A stretch of DNA of 64,000 nt from Streptomyces sp. QL37 (GTDB lineage Bacteria > Actinomycetota > Actinomycetes > Streptomycetales > Streptomycetaceae), in assembly GCF_002941025.1 (NCBI RefSeq), contig NZ_PTJS01000001.1, positions 2,604,001 through 2,668,000 of the forward strand. The letters are read 5' to 3'. Position 1 is the stretch's first letter, and the number at the start of each line of letters is the position of its first letter. The translations under genes were made by a program, and so were the position numbers. Shown here piece after piece: positions 56,625 to 64,000 of the stretch. The notes below the pieces were generated by a model. That model saw only the letters and a list, made by a program, of their open reading frames with translations, ran no database searches and had not been told where the DNA came from.

Positions 56625-56638
56625 AGTGATACATCACT
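56625..56638. promoter_or_regulatory. Palindrome upstream of the M4 protease gene
   Basis: AGTGATACATCACT is an inverted repeat of AGTGAT around AC, 64 bases before the protease ATG. It may be the operator for the protease or for the divergent leuA. Confidence 0.35.
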
Positions 56639-56701
56639 CTATTTCGTCAATCACGATCGCAACCAGTGACAGCACGGTGACGGAGTGCCACAGTCATTTG
56701 C

Positions 56702-57778
56702 ATGCAGCCTCGACCGAACAACGGGTTCCAGCCCGTCTTCTGCACCATCGTGCCGCCCCACGTCCTCGACAAGCTGTCCCAGGCCGACGACCCACGCCTG
56801 GCCGATCCCGCACGGCGCACCCTGGACGCCGACGCGGCCCGGCGCCATCACCGGCGGGTGACCGCCCTGGCCTGGACCCCTCAGGCCGTCCTCACCTCCG
56901 AGGCGGTCCCGACCAAGCCCCACCGCACTCTCTACGACTGCCGGCACGGCACGGACCTGCCGGGCGTCAAGGTCCGTGACGAGGGCGAGGAAGCAACCCA
57001 GGACGCCAGCGTCAACCGCGCGTACGCGGGACTGGGCGCCACCTTCGATCTGCTGCTCACGGAGTACGGCCGCAGCTCGATCGACGGCAAGGGGCTGCCG
57101 CTCATCGGCTCCGTGCACTACGACGAGAAGTACAACAACGCGTTCTTCGACGGCGAGCAGATGGTCTTCGGGGACGGCGACGGCGAGATCTTCCTCGACT
57201 TCACCGTCGCGATCGACGTGATCGCCCACGAGCTGGCGCACGGCCTCACCCAGTACACGGCCAACCTCGCGTACCAGGGCCAGTCTGGCGCGCTCAACGA
57301 GTCCGTCTCGGACGTCTTCGGCTCACTGGTCAAGCAGTACTCGCTGGGCCAGAGCGCGGACCAGGGCGACTGGCTGATCGGCGCGGGGCTGCTCGCTCCC
57401 CGGGTCAGCGGCGTCGCACTGCGCTCGATGAAGGCTCCGGGCACGGCGTACGACGACGACGTGCTCGGCAAGGACCCGCAGCCCGGGTCGATGGACGACT
57501 ACGTCGACACGGACGAGGACAACGGCGGGGTCCACATCAACTCCGGCATCCCCAACCGCGCCTTCTACCTGCTGGCCACGGCACTCGGCGGTAACGCCTG
57601 GGAGCGGGCGGGGCGGATCTGGTTCGACGTGCTGACCGGCGGTGAGCTGACCCAGGAGGCGTCGTTCACGGACTTCGCCAAGCTGACCGTCGCGGCGGCG
57701 CAGCACAGGTTCGGGGAGGGCGACGAGGCCGAGGCGGTGCTCAAGGCATGGTCGGAGGTGGGCGTGCCGACCCGTTGA
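56702..57778 (+). CDS. M4 metallopeptidase, protealysin type
   Basis: This 358-residue protein starts at ATG 56702. It has no signal peptide; instead a short propeptide (about residues 1-70) precedes the thermolysin-like domain. The zinc motif HELAHG (about 180), the downstream Glu in GALNESVSDVFG (about 200) and the HINSGIPNRAFY active-site His are intact. Lack of a secretion signal and the short pro region match protealysin-like proteases. A predicted inhibitor gene lies 62 bases downstream on the same strand. Confidence 0.92.
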   Translation: MQPRPNNGFQPVFCTIVPPHVLDKLSQADDPRLADPARRTLDADAARRHHRRVTALAWTPQAVLTSEAVPTKPHRTLYDCRHGTDLPGVKVRDEGEEATQDASVNRAYAGLGATFDLLLTEYGRSSIDGKGLPLIGSVHYDEKYNNAFFDGEQMVFGDGDGEIFLDFTVAIDVIAHELAHGLTQYTANLAYQGQSGALNESVSDVFGSLVKQYSLGQSADQGDWLIGAGLLAPRVSGVALRSMKAPGTAYDDDVLGKDPQPGSMDDYVDTDEDNGGVHINSGIPNRAFYLLATALGGNAWERAGRIWFDVLTGGELTQEASFTDFAKLTVAAAQHRFGEGDEAEAVLKAWSEVGVPTR

Positions 57779-57840
57779 CCGGGTAGATACACGCGGGGCC
57801 GTCCGAGCGGGGTCAAGGTGTCAGGCAGGAGCCGGTACGC

Positions 57841-58107
57841 ATGCGCATCCAGGTGAGCCGGACCGGCGGGTTCGCCGGCATCGCACGCCACGGCGAGATC
57901 GAGACCTCCGGGCGGCCCGACGCCGACGGCTGGGAGGCCCTGGCCGAGTCGGCGCTCGCCGCCGGCCCGGGCGGTCCGTCCGCGGGCGTGCCGGACGGCT
58001 TCCGCTACCGGATCACGGTGGGCGACCGGACGGTCGACTGCGCGGACCCCCGGCTGACCGAGGCGCAGCGGACGCTGATCTCCCGGGTCCTCAAGGAAGG
58101 CGCGTAG
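57841..58107 (+). CDS. Emfourin-like inhibitor of the adjacent protease
   Basis: This 88-residue protein starts at ATG 57841. It begins RIQVSRTGGFAGIARHGEI, a pattern I recall from emfourin, the protein inhibitor of protealysin, and ends RLTEAQRTLISRVLKEG. It lies downstream of an M4 protease of the same type on the same strand, the arrangement reported for emfourin and its protease in Serratia. The function is inferred from this pairing and the N-terminus. Confidence 0.75.
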   Translation: MRIQVSRTGGFAGIARHGEIETSGRPDADGWEALAESALAAGPGGPSAGVPDGFRYRITVGDRTVDCADPRLTEAQRTLISRVLKEGA

Positions 58108-58137
58108 GCGCGGTCCCGCCGGGCCCGGGAGACCGGC

Positions 58138-58298
58138 CTCAGAACCCCAGCTTCCGCAGCTGCTTCGGAACCATCCCTCGACGCCGCACTCGCACCCCTC
58201 GGCCCCAGAGGGCCTCAGCGGCTTCGCACGGCTGCGCCGACCTCCGGCCGCCGGTCCGCGGCCCCGCTCAGAACCCCAGCTTCCGCAGCTGCTTCGGA
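58138..58298. repeat. 32-base direct repeat copying the end of era
   Basis: The 32 bases at 58267-58298, which hold the last codons and stop of era, recur exactly at 58138-58169, 129 bases away, downstream of era. The 97 bases between are not repeated. The second copy lies outside any gene. Confidence 0.9.
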
Positions 58299-59233
58299 TC
58301 ACGCTGCCAGTCCTTGGCGACCTTCACATGGAGGTCCAGGAAGACCGGCGTGCCCAGCAGCGCCTCGATGTGCTTGCGGGACTTGGTGCCGACATCCTTG
58401 AGCCGCTTCCCCTTCGGGCCGATGATGATGCCCTTCTGGCTGGGCCGCTCGATGTAGACGTTCGCGTGGATGTCCAGCAGCGGCTTGTCCGCCGGCCGGT
58501 CCTCGCGGGGGAGCATCTCCTCGACGACGACGGCGATGGAGTGCGGGAGCTCGTCCCGTACGCCCTCCAGCGCGGCCTCGCGGATGAGCTCCGCGACCAT
58601 GACCATCTCGGGCTCGTCGGTGAGGTCACCCTCCGGATAGAGCGGAGGGCTCTCCGGCAGCAGCGGGGCGATCAGATCGGCCAGCAGGTCCACCTGCTGG
58701 TCCTTGACCGCCGAGACCGGGATGATCTCGGCCCACTCGAAGCCGAGCTCGTCGGCCAGGGCGGAGACGGCGAGGAGCTGCTCGGCGAGCGCCTTGGACT
58801 CCACCAGGTCGGTCTTGGTGATGATCGCGATCTTCGGGGTCTTCTTGATCCCGGCGAGCTCCTTGACGATGAACTTGTCGCCGGGGCCGAGCTTCTGGTC
58901 GGCGGGCAGGCAGAAGCCGATGACGTCGACCTCGGCCCAGGTGGTCCGCACGACGTCGTTCAGCCGCTCCCCGAGCAGCGTGCGCGGCTTGTGCAGGCCG
59001 GGCGTGTCGACCAGGATCAGCTGGGCGTCGTCGCGGTGCACGATGCCGCGCACCGTGTGCCGGGTGGTCTGGGGGCGGTTGGAGGTGATCGCCACCTTCT
59101 GACCGACCAGAGCGTTCGTGAGGGTGGACTTGCCCGCGTTGGGGCGGCCCACGAAGCAGGCGAAGCCGGCCCGGTGGGGGGCGGTGTTCTCAGCCTGCTG
59201 CGCAGCAGCTTCTGTGTTCGGTCGAGCGCTCAT
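58268..59233 (-). CDS. era: GTPase Era
   Basis: This 321-residue GTPase starts at ATG 59233. It has G1 GRPNAGKST, G2 TTRHTVRG, G3 DTPGLHKPR, G4 TKTDL and G5 PVSAV, then a C-terminal KH domain (QKGIIIGPKGKRLKDVGTKSRKHIEAL). It binds 16S rRNA and assists 30S maturation. It ends QLRKLGF. It lies downstream of the deaminase-like gene on the same strand. Confidence 0.97.
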   Translation of the reverse strand: MSARPNTEAAAQQAENTAPHRAGFACFVGRPNAGKSTLTNALVGQKVAITSNRPQTTRHTVRGIVHRDDAQLILVDTPGLHKPRTLLGERLNDVVRTTWAEVDVIGFCLPADQKLGPGDKFIVKELAGIKKTPKIAIITKTDLVESKALAEQLLAVSALADELGFEWAEIIPVSAVKDQQVDLLADLIAPLLPESPPLYPEGDLTDEPEMVMVAELIREAALEGVRDELPHSIAVVVEEMLPREDRPADKPLLDIHANVYIERPSQKGIIIGPKGKRLKDVGTKSRKHIEALLGTPVFLDLHVKVAKDWQRDPKQLRKLGF

Positions 59234-59293
59234 GGCGCCCATTCTCCCCGATCCCGGCGGCGGCGTTGCACAGCAGGGCGCCGCCGGCCCGAA

Positions 59294-59647
59294 TCAGCCC
59301 GCGGCCGTCGTGGACCGGAGCGTGCCGTCCGGCCCCGCGAGCAGCACGGGAGTGTCCGGCCCGCCCAGGTCACGGACGGCTGCCCGGTCGGCGTCCGAGG
59401 AGGTCGCGGCCTCGGAGACGACGGCGGCCGCCTCGAGGGACGTGGCGCCGCTGGCGACCGCCATCGCGACGGCGGTCTGCAGCGCGCTGAGCTTCAGCGA
59501 GTCCAGGGTCACGGTGCCGGCGGCGTACGTACGCCCCGTCTCGTCCCGTACGGCGGCGCCCTCGGGCACTCCGTTGCGGGCGCGGACGCTGCGCGCCAGA
59601 GTGACGATCTTGCGGTCCTCGGCGCCGAGGTCGGTGCTATCGGTCAT
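59294..59647 (-). CDS. Cytidine-deaminase-like protein lacking zinc ligands
   Basis: This 117-residue protein starts at ATG 59647. ARSVRARNGVPEGAAVRDETGRTYAAGTVTLDSLKL follows the first part of the cytidine deaminase fold; SALQTAVAMAVASGATSLEAAAVV matches the helix that starts with the CAE zinc motif in active enzymes, but here it reads SAL. The PCxxC pair is also absent. It is unlikely to deaminate and is probably a structural or regulatory relative. The position next to era is as in other actinobacteria. Confidence 0.75.
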   Translation of the reverse strand: MTDSTDLGAEDRKIVTLARSVRARNGVPEGAAVRDETGRTYAAGTVTLDSLKLSALQTAVAMAVASGATSLEAAAVVSEAATSSDADRAAVRDLGGPDTPVLLAGPDGTLRSTTAAG

Positions 59648-59696
59648 GTGCTGAGCATACGAAGGGGGCGTGTGCCCGCCCGTCGACGGGGTCCCT

Positions 59697-60617
59697 TCAT
59701 CCCGGGACGGGGTACATCGAGCCGCGTCGGCCGTCGGGCGAGTCGAGCCACTGGAGCTTGGCCTCCGTGCCGGTGTCCGGGAGCGGCGTGTGGAGCACGA
59801 TCACCAGGTCGGGGCGTGCGGGGACCCGCAGCTGGGTGGACTCCACGTGCAGCGTGCCGACGAGCGGATGCTGGAGTTCCTTGCGTACCTGGCCGCCCGG
59901 GGCGACGTCGCGCCGGTCCCAGAGCGCCGCGAACTCGGGGCTGAGCTCCCGCACCTCGGCGACCACGGCCCGGAATCCCTCGTCCCCGGGGTGCTCGGAG
60001 CACGCGGCCCGGAACTGGGCGACGACCTGGCAGGCGATGGTCTCCCAGTGCTTCGACCTGGCCCGGTACACGGGATCGGTGAAGAACGCGATCATGCAGT
60101 TCTGCACGATCCCCGGGCGCATGCCGAGCACCGCCGACGCCGCGTCGTTGTAGGCCACGGTGTTCCAGTAGCGGTCCATGATGTGGGCCGGGAAGGGCAT
60201 CCAGGCGTCGATGAGGCGGTTCAGTCCCGCGCACATGTCCTGGTGGGCCGGGTCGACCTCCAGGGCCGGCGGATTGAGCCCGGCCAGTGCGTAGAGATGG
60301 CGGCGCTCCGCGCTGCTGAGGCGCAGGACCCGGGCCACGGCGTCCAGGACCTGCGGTGACACGGTGATGTCGCGGCCCTGCTCCAGCCACTGGTACCAGG
60401 AGACGCCCACACCCGCGAGGACGGCGACCTCCTCGCGGCGCAGGCCCGGCGTGCGCCGGCGCGCCCCGCCGTCCGGCAGGCCGGCCTCGGCCGGGGTGAC
60501 CCGTGCCCTGCGGCTCATCAGGAACTCACGCAGCTCGCCGAGCCGGTGGGACTTGTCATCGGTGCCGGCCCGGACCGTGGTGGTCCGGACCGCGCTGTTC
60601 TGGGCCGGTGAAGCCAC
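59697..60617 (-). CDS. XRE-family regulator with MmyB-like ligand domain (second)
   Basis: The start is GTG 60617 behind GGGGGAG, giving 306 residues. RRRTPGLRREEVAVLAGVGVSWYQWLEQGRDITVSPQVLDAVAR is the same helix-turn-helix as in the protein at 42607-43530, with the MmyB domain behind it (YWNTVAYNDAASAVL, IAFFTDPVYRAR). It is divergent from an MFS gene. Same architecture as the first pair, so the two modules are probably paralogous, each with its own ligand. Confidence 0.9.
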   Translation of the reverse strand: MASPAQNSAVRTTTVRAGTDDKSHRLGELREFLMSRRARVTPAEAGLPDGGARRRTPGLRREEVAVLAGVGVSWYQWLEQGRDITVSPQVLDAVARVLRLSSAERRHLYALAGLNPPALEVDPAHQDMCAGLNRLIDAWMPFPAHIMDRYWNTVAYNDAASAVLGMRPGIVQNCMIAFFTDPVYRARSKHWETIACQVVAQFRAACSEHPGDEGFRAVVAEVRELSPEFAALWDRRDVAPGGQVRKELQHPLVGTLHVESTQLRVPARPDLVIVLHTPLPDTGTEAKLQWLDSPDGRRGSMYPVPG

Positions 60618-60718
60618 GTACTCCCCCTGGTGTCCGTGCGCGTGCCTGCCTGGTGGTGCGGCCAACAGGATAAGTGCCCGCTCCCCACGGTTGTTCCGGC
60701 GGATCCAGGCTGTGGGAC

Positions 60719-62134
60719 ATGCCGATCGAAACCCGTGCTCCTGCTCCTGTGCCCACCGCCGTCGCCCCCGCGCCGCCCACACCGCCCGCGCTCTCCGGGC
60801 GGGACCGACTGGTGCTCTTCGTGCTGTGCGCCGCCCAGTTCATGGTGGCGCTCGACTTCTCCGTACTGAATGTGGCCCTGCCCGTCCTCGGCGAGGACCT
60901 GGGGCTGAGCCGGTCCGGGCTCCAGTGGGCCGTCACCGCGTTCGCCCTGCCGTCCGGCGGCTTCCTGCTGCTCTTCGGCCGGATCGCCGACCTCTACGGC
61001 AGGCGCAGGCTGTTCCTCACCGGGCTCGCCGTCTTCGGGGCGTCCTCCCTGCTGGCGACGCTGGCCTGGGACCCGGCGTCCTTCCTGGCCGGGCGGGCGC
61101 TGCAGGGGCTCGGGGCCGCCGTGATCGTGCCGACCGGGATGTCCCTGCTGACCACCACCTTCCCCGAAGGCCCGCTGCGGGACCGGGCGCTGGGCATCAG
61201 CGGGACGCTGCTCTCGCTGGGCTTCACCGTCGGGATGGTGGCGGGCGGCGTGCTCACCGACACGCTGGGCTGGCGCTCCACGATGGGGCTGCTGACCGGC
61301 GCCGCGGTGATCGTGTTCGTCCTGGCCCCGAAGGTGCTGGCCGAGTCGCGTACACCGGACCGGCCGAAGCTCGACGTGCCGGGTGCCGTCTCCGTCACCG
61401 GCGGTCTGCTCGCACTGATCTACTCGCTGTCGACGGCCGCCGAGCGCGGCTTCGGTGGTGCGGACGTGCAGATCACCCTGGTGCTGGGAGTGGCCCTGCT
61501 GACCGCGTTCGTGGTCGTCGAGTCGCGCTCGACGGCCCCGCTGGTCTCCCTGCCGATGCTGCGGCGCCGTACGGTCGCGTTCGGCAACCTGGGCGGTCTG
61601 GCCACGTTCTCGATGATGAGCACCATCGTGTTCGTCCTGACCCTGTACCTCCAGGACCTGCTGCGCCTGTCGGCCCTCTGGACGGGTCTCGTCTTCGGGG
61701 TCCAGGGTCTGGCGTCGGTGGCTGCCGGGGTGTACGCCCCGAGGATCGTCGGCCGGATCGGCGCACGCCGGACGCTGGTGCTCTCGCTGATCGGCCAGGG
61801 CGTGTTCATCGGGGCGCTGCTGGGCCTGGGCGAGGACTCCGGTGTCTGGCTGGCCACGGTGGCCGTGTCGCTGGCGAGCGCCTTCCACCTGGGCGCCATC
61901 ATCGCCTACGGGCTGACGGTGACGTCCGGCGTGCCCGACGAGGAGCAGGGTCTGGCGACCGGTCTGGTCACCACCACCCAGCAGGTGGGCATCACGATCG
62001 GCATCCCCCTGCTGGGGGTGCTGTCCACTACCCAGGGTTCGCTGTTCGAGGGCGTACGGCTGGTGGTGGCCGTCGCGGCGGTGATTCTGGTCGCGACGGG
62101 GCTGGCGGTGGGTGCCGGTCTGCGGCGGGCCTGA
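60719..62134 (+). CDS. MFS drug exporter (DHA2 type, second)
   Basis: This 471-residue membrane protein starts at ATG 60719 and has about 14 hydrophobic segments. DFSVLNVALPVL, FGRIADLYGRRRLF (motif A), GRALQGLGAAVIVPTG (motif B) and LLSLGFTVGMVAGGVL (motif C) place it with DHA2 exporters. It is divergent from the second XRE regulator, which is likely to repress it. The regulator and exporter flank a region containing AGGATAAG, also present before the first pair. Confidence 0.88.
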   Translation: MPIETRAPAPVPTAVAPAPPTPPALSGRDRLVLFVLCAAQFMVALDFSVLNVALPVLGEDLGLSRSGLQWAVTAFALPSGGFLLLFGRIADLYGRRRLFLTGLAVFGASSLLATLAWDPASFLAGRALQGLGAAVIVPTGMSLLTTTFPEGPLRDRALGISGTLLSLGFTVGMVAGGVLTDTLGWRSTMGLLTGAAVIVFVLAPKVLAESRTPDRPKLDVPGAVSVTGGLLALIYSLSTAAERGFGGADVQITLVLGVALLTAFVVVESRSTAPLVSLPMLRRRTVAFGNLGGLATFSMMSTIVFVLTLYLQDLLRLSALWTGLVFGVQGLASVAAGVYAPRIVGRIGARRTLVLSLIGQGVFIGALLGLGEDSGVWLATVAVSLASAFHLGAIIAYGLTVTSGVPDEEQGLATGLVTTTQQVGITIGIPLLGVLSTTQGSLFEGVRLVVAVAAVILVATGLAVGAGLRRA

Positions 62135-62155
62135 CGGGGCACGCGCCGCGGTTCC

Positions 62156-62509
62156 CTACGGCCGGTCCAGGCGCAGCCGTTCCGCCTTGGGGAGCCCGGC
62201 CACCACCAGGTCGTAACTGTCCTCCACGAGCTCCCGGACCATCCGGTCCGGGAGCTCGGAGACGGTCACGGTGTTCCAGTGCCGCTTGTTCAGGTGCCAG
62301 CCGGGGACGATCGCCGCGTGCTCCTTGCGGAGCCGCAGCGCCTCGTCCGGGTCGCACTTGAGGCTGACCGTCAGCGGCTGCCCGTCGAGCGCGCTCAGGG
62401 CGAACATCTTTCCCAGGACCTTGAAGACCGAGGCCTCGGGCCCGAAGGGGAACTCCTCCGCGCTCGCGTTGAACTCCAGGCAGAACGTGCGCAGCTCCTG
62501 AGGAGTCAT
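62156..62509 (-). CDS. MmcQ/YjbR family protein
   Basis: This 117-residue protein starts at ATG 62509. It has the MmcQ/YjbR pattern: FPFGPEASVFKVLGKMFALS, TVSLKCDPDEALRLR, PGWHLNKRHWNTV, and a C-terminal helix (LVEDSYDLVVAGLPK). The fold is double-wing-like and thought to bind DNA; a true role is not settled. Its start overlaps the stop of the corC-like gene by 4 bases (ATGA), so it is in that operon. Confidence 0.92.
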   Translation of the reverse strand: MTPQELRTFCLEFNASAEEFPFGPEASVFKVLGKMFALSALDGQPLTVSLKCDPDEALRLRKEHAAIVPGWHLNKRHWNTVTVSELPDRMVRELVEDSYDLVVAGLPKAERLRLDRP

Positions 62510-63789
62510 GCCGTCTCCGCTCCCTCCGGTTCCACCAGCACCGTGACGATCTTGTTCCTGCGGCCCGCCGGGGACTCCGCGGTGAGGCGGAGCTTGCGCC
62601 CGTCGGGGAGGTCGACCATCGAGGAGGCTCCGGAGATCGGGACCCGCCCGAGCGCCTTCGCCAGCAGTCCGCCGACGGTCTCCACGTCCTCGTCGTCGTA
62701 CGCGTCGAGGCCGAACAGCTCCCCGAGGTCGCCGATGTCGAGCCGGGCTGTCACCCGGAAGCAGCCGTTCTCCAGCTCCTGGACCGGCGGGAGTTCGCGG
62801 TCGTACTCGTCGGTGATCTCGCCGACGATCTCCTCGAGGATGTCCTCGATGGTGACGATGCCGGCCGTGCCGCCGTACTCGTCGATGACGACGGCGACGT
62901 GGCTGCGGTCCTGCTGCATCTCGCGCAGCAGGTCACCGGCGTTCTTCGTGTCGGGGACGAACGCGGCGGGGCGCATAGCCGTGGAGACCAGGTCCGCCTC
63001 CGCGTCCCGGTTGATGTGCGTCTTGCGGACCAGGTCCTTGAGGTAGACGATCCCGACGATGTCGTCCTCGTTCTCCCCGGTGACCGGGATACGGGAGAAG
63101 CCGGAGCGCAGCGCGAGCGTCAGTGCCTGACGGACCGTCTTGTACCGCTCGATGCAGACCAGGTCGGTACGGGGCACCATGACCTCGCGCACCAGGGTGT
63201 CGCCGAGCTCGAAGACCGAGTGCACCATGCGGCGCTCCTCGTCCTCGATGAGCGACTCCTGCTCGGCGAGGTCGACCATGGCGCGCAGTTCGGCCTCACT
63301 GGCGAAGGGGCCCTTACGGAAGCCCTTGCCCGGGGTCAGCGCGTTGCCGAGGAGGATCAGCAGCTGCGGGATCGGGCCCATGATCCTGGCCAGCGGCAGC
63401 AGGACGTACGCCGCGGCCGTGGCCGTGTTCAGCGGGTGCTGGCGGCCGATGGTGCGCGGCGAGACCCCGATGGCGACGTAGCTGACAAGGACCATGACGC
63501 CCATGGCGACGGCCAGCGCCTCCCAGGTCTCCGGGAACTCCTTGAGGCAGGCGTACGTGACGAGCACCCCGGCCGACATCTCGCAGGCGACCCGCACGAG
63601 CAGGGCCACGTTGAGATAGCGGGTGGGGTCGGCCGCGACCTGCGCCAGCTTGGCGCTGCCGCGCCGCCCGGCCCTGACGGCCTCCGCCGCACGGAAGCTG
63701 GACGTGCGCGCGATGCCGGCCTCGGCGCAGGCCGCGAGCCAGCCGACGACGATCAGCAGGACCGCACCGGAGATGAGGGGGACGCTCAC
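62506..63789 (-). CDS. CNNM/CorC family membrane protein
   Basis: This 427-residue protein starts at GTG 63789 (overlapping the ybeY stop by 4). An N-terminal CNNM/DUF21 membrane domain has about four helices, then a CBS pair (about 190-320; [16 protein letters not shown] and [28 protein letters not shown]) and a C-terminal CorC/HlyC domain ([16 protein letters not shown]). Such proteins act in magnesium or cobalt export. Part of the ybeY-corC-mmcQ operon. Confidence 0.93.
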   Translation of the reverse strand: MSVPLISGAVLLIVVGWLAACAEAGIARTSSFRAAEAVRAGRRGSAKLAQVAADPTRYLNVALLVRVACEMSAGVLVTYACLKEFPETWEALAVAMGVMVLVSYVAIGVSPRTIGRQHPLNTATAAAYVLLPLARIMGPIPQLLILLGNALTPGKGFRKGPFASEAELRAMVDLAEQESLIEDEERRMVHSVFELGDTLVREVMVPRTDLVCIERYKTVRQALTLALRSGFSRIPVTGENEDDIVGIVYLKDLVRKTHINRDAEADLVSTAMRPAAFVPDTKNAGDLLREMQQDRSHVAVVIDEYGGTAGIVTIEDILEEIVGEITDEYDRELPPVQELENGCFRVTARLDIGDLGELFGLDAYDDEDVETVGGLLAKALGRVPISGASSMVDLPDGRKLRLTAESPAGRRNKIVTVLVEPEGAETA

Positions 63790-64000
63790 GAGACGGTGGG
63801 GGCGGGGGACGGGCCGGTCAGGCCGCGCTCGCCGCGCCAGCCGTCGACGATCGCCGCCTGGAGGCCGAACATCTCGGCCTTCTCGTTCGCCTCCTCGTGG
63901 TCGTACCCGAGGAGGTGCAGCACCCCGTGGACGGTGAGGAGCTGGAGCTCCTCGTCCATCGAGTGCTGCGTCTCGGCGTCCTCGCCCTGCTTCTTCGCGA
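63786..64000 (-). CDS. ybeY: Endoribonuclease YbeY, 5' part outside window
   Basis: Only the C-terminal 70 or so residues are in the window. They contain the zinc motif [11 protein letters not shown] (H-x3-H-x5-H) that defines YbeY, followed by [20 protein letters not shown]. YbeY matures 16S rRNA. The TGA overlaps the GTG start of the corC-like gene by four bases. The 5' part lies beyond base 64000. Confidence 0.9.
   Translation of the reverse strand, partial: AKKQGEDAETQHSMDEELQLLTVHGVLHLLGYDHEEANEKAEMFGLQAAIVDGWRGERGLTGPSPAPTVS

Overview
The window is a piece of a Streptomyces chromosome. The evidence is a GC content near 70%, GTG starts, strong third-position GC, a HrdA-type group 2 sigma factor, and a gene order (hrdA-dnaG, dgt, nasA, nirBD, ppdK, dusB, glyS, znuACB-zur, uppS-recO, leuA, era, ybeY) that matches, from memory, the S. 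coelicolor stretch around hrdA through era. No database was searched.

Region 1 (1-8337) is the right-hand end of an integrated mobile element of the actinomycete integrative and conjugative type. It ends in a tyrosine integrase beside a tRNA-Ile(CAU) gene, which is the probable attachment site. Inside it are a frameshifted double-ParB-domain gene, DUF6197-like and DUF2786 proteins driven by two near-identical promoters, and a rightward cassette: a Crp/Fnr regulator with palindromic operator-like sites, a 57-residue membrane protein, a faintly MazG-like protein, an Ala-rich protein, an HNH nuclease and a 281-residue unknown. The other end of the element lies left of base 1.

Region 2 (8338-21680) is core chromosome: two tRNA-Asn genes, a sugar kinase, a heterodimeric ABC exporter with one degenerate ATP site, hrdA, dnaG, a flavin reductase, dgt and a CbiX-like chelatase.

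Region 3 (21680-36600) holds nitrogen assimilation in two blocks, nasA and the FAD reductase-nirB-nirD operon, with candidate GlnR-type sites before each. Between and after them lie cutA, an FMN reductase with a SoxR-type operator, a class F sortase with a possible substrate, a TSUP permease, a PhoX-family protein behind a candidate PHO box, and a broken DUF4287-like gene.

Region 4 (36600-48600) has an ArsR-type regulator, ppdK, a long intergenic space with a palindrome and a possible structured RNA, dusB, a divergent XRE regulator/MFS pair, an intact IS30-family element and glyS.

Region 5 (48600-64000) has a zinc uptake operon with two Zur boxes and its repressor, uppS, recO, a TerB-like protein, leuA with a leucine-rich leader peptide and attenuator, a protealysin-like M4 protease next to its probable emfourin inhibitor, era with a duplicated 3' end, a cytidine-deaminase-like protein without its zinc ligands, a second XRE/MFS pair, and the end of a ybeY-corC-mmcQ operon.
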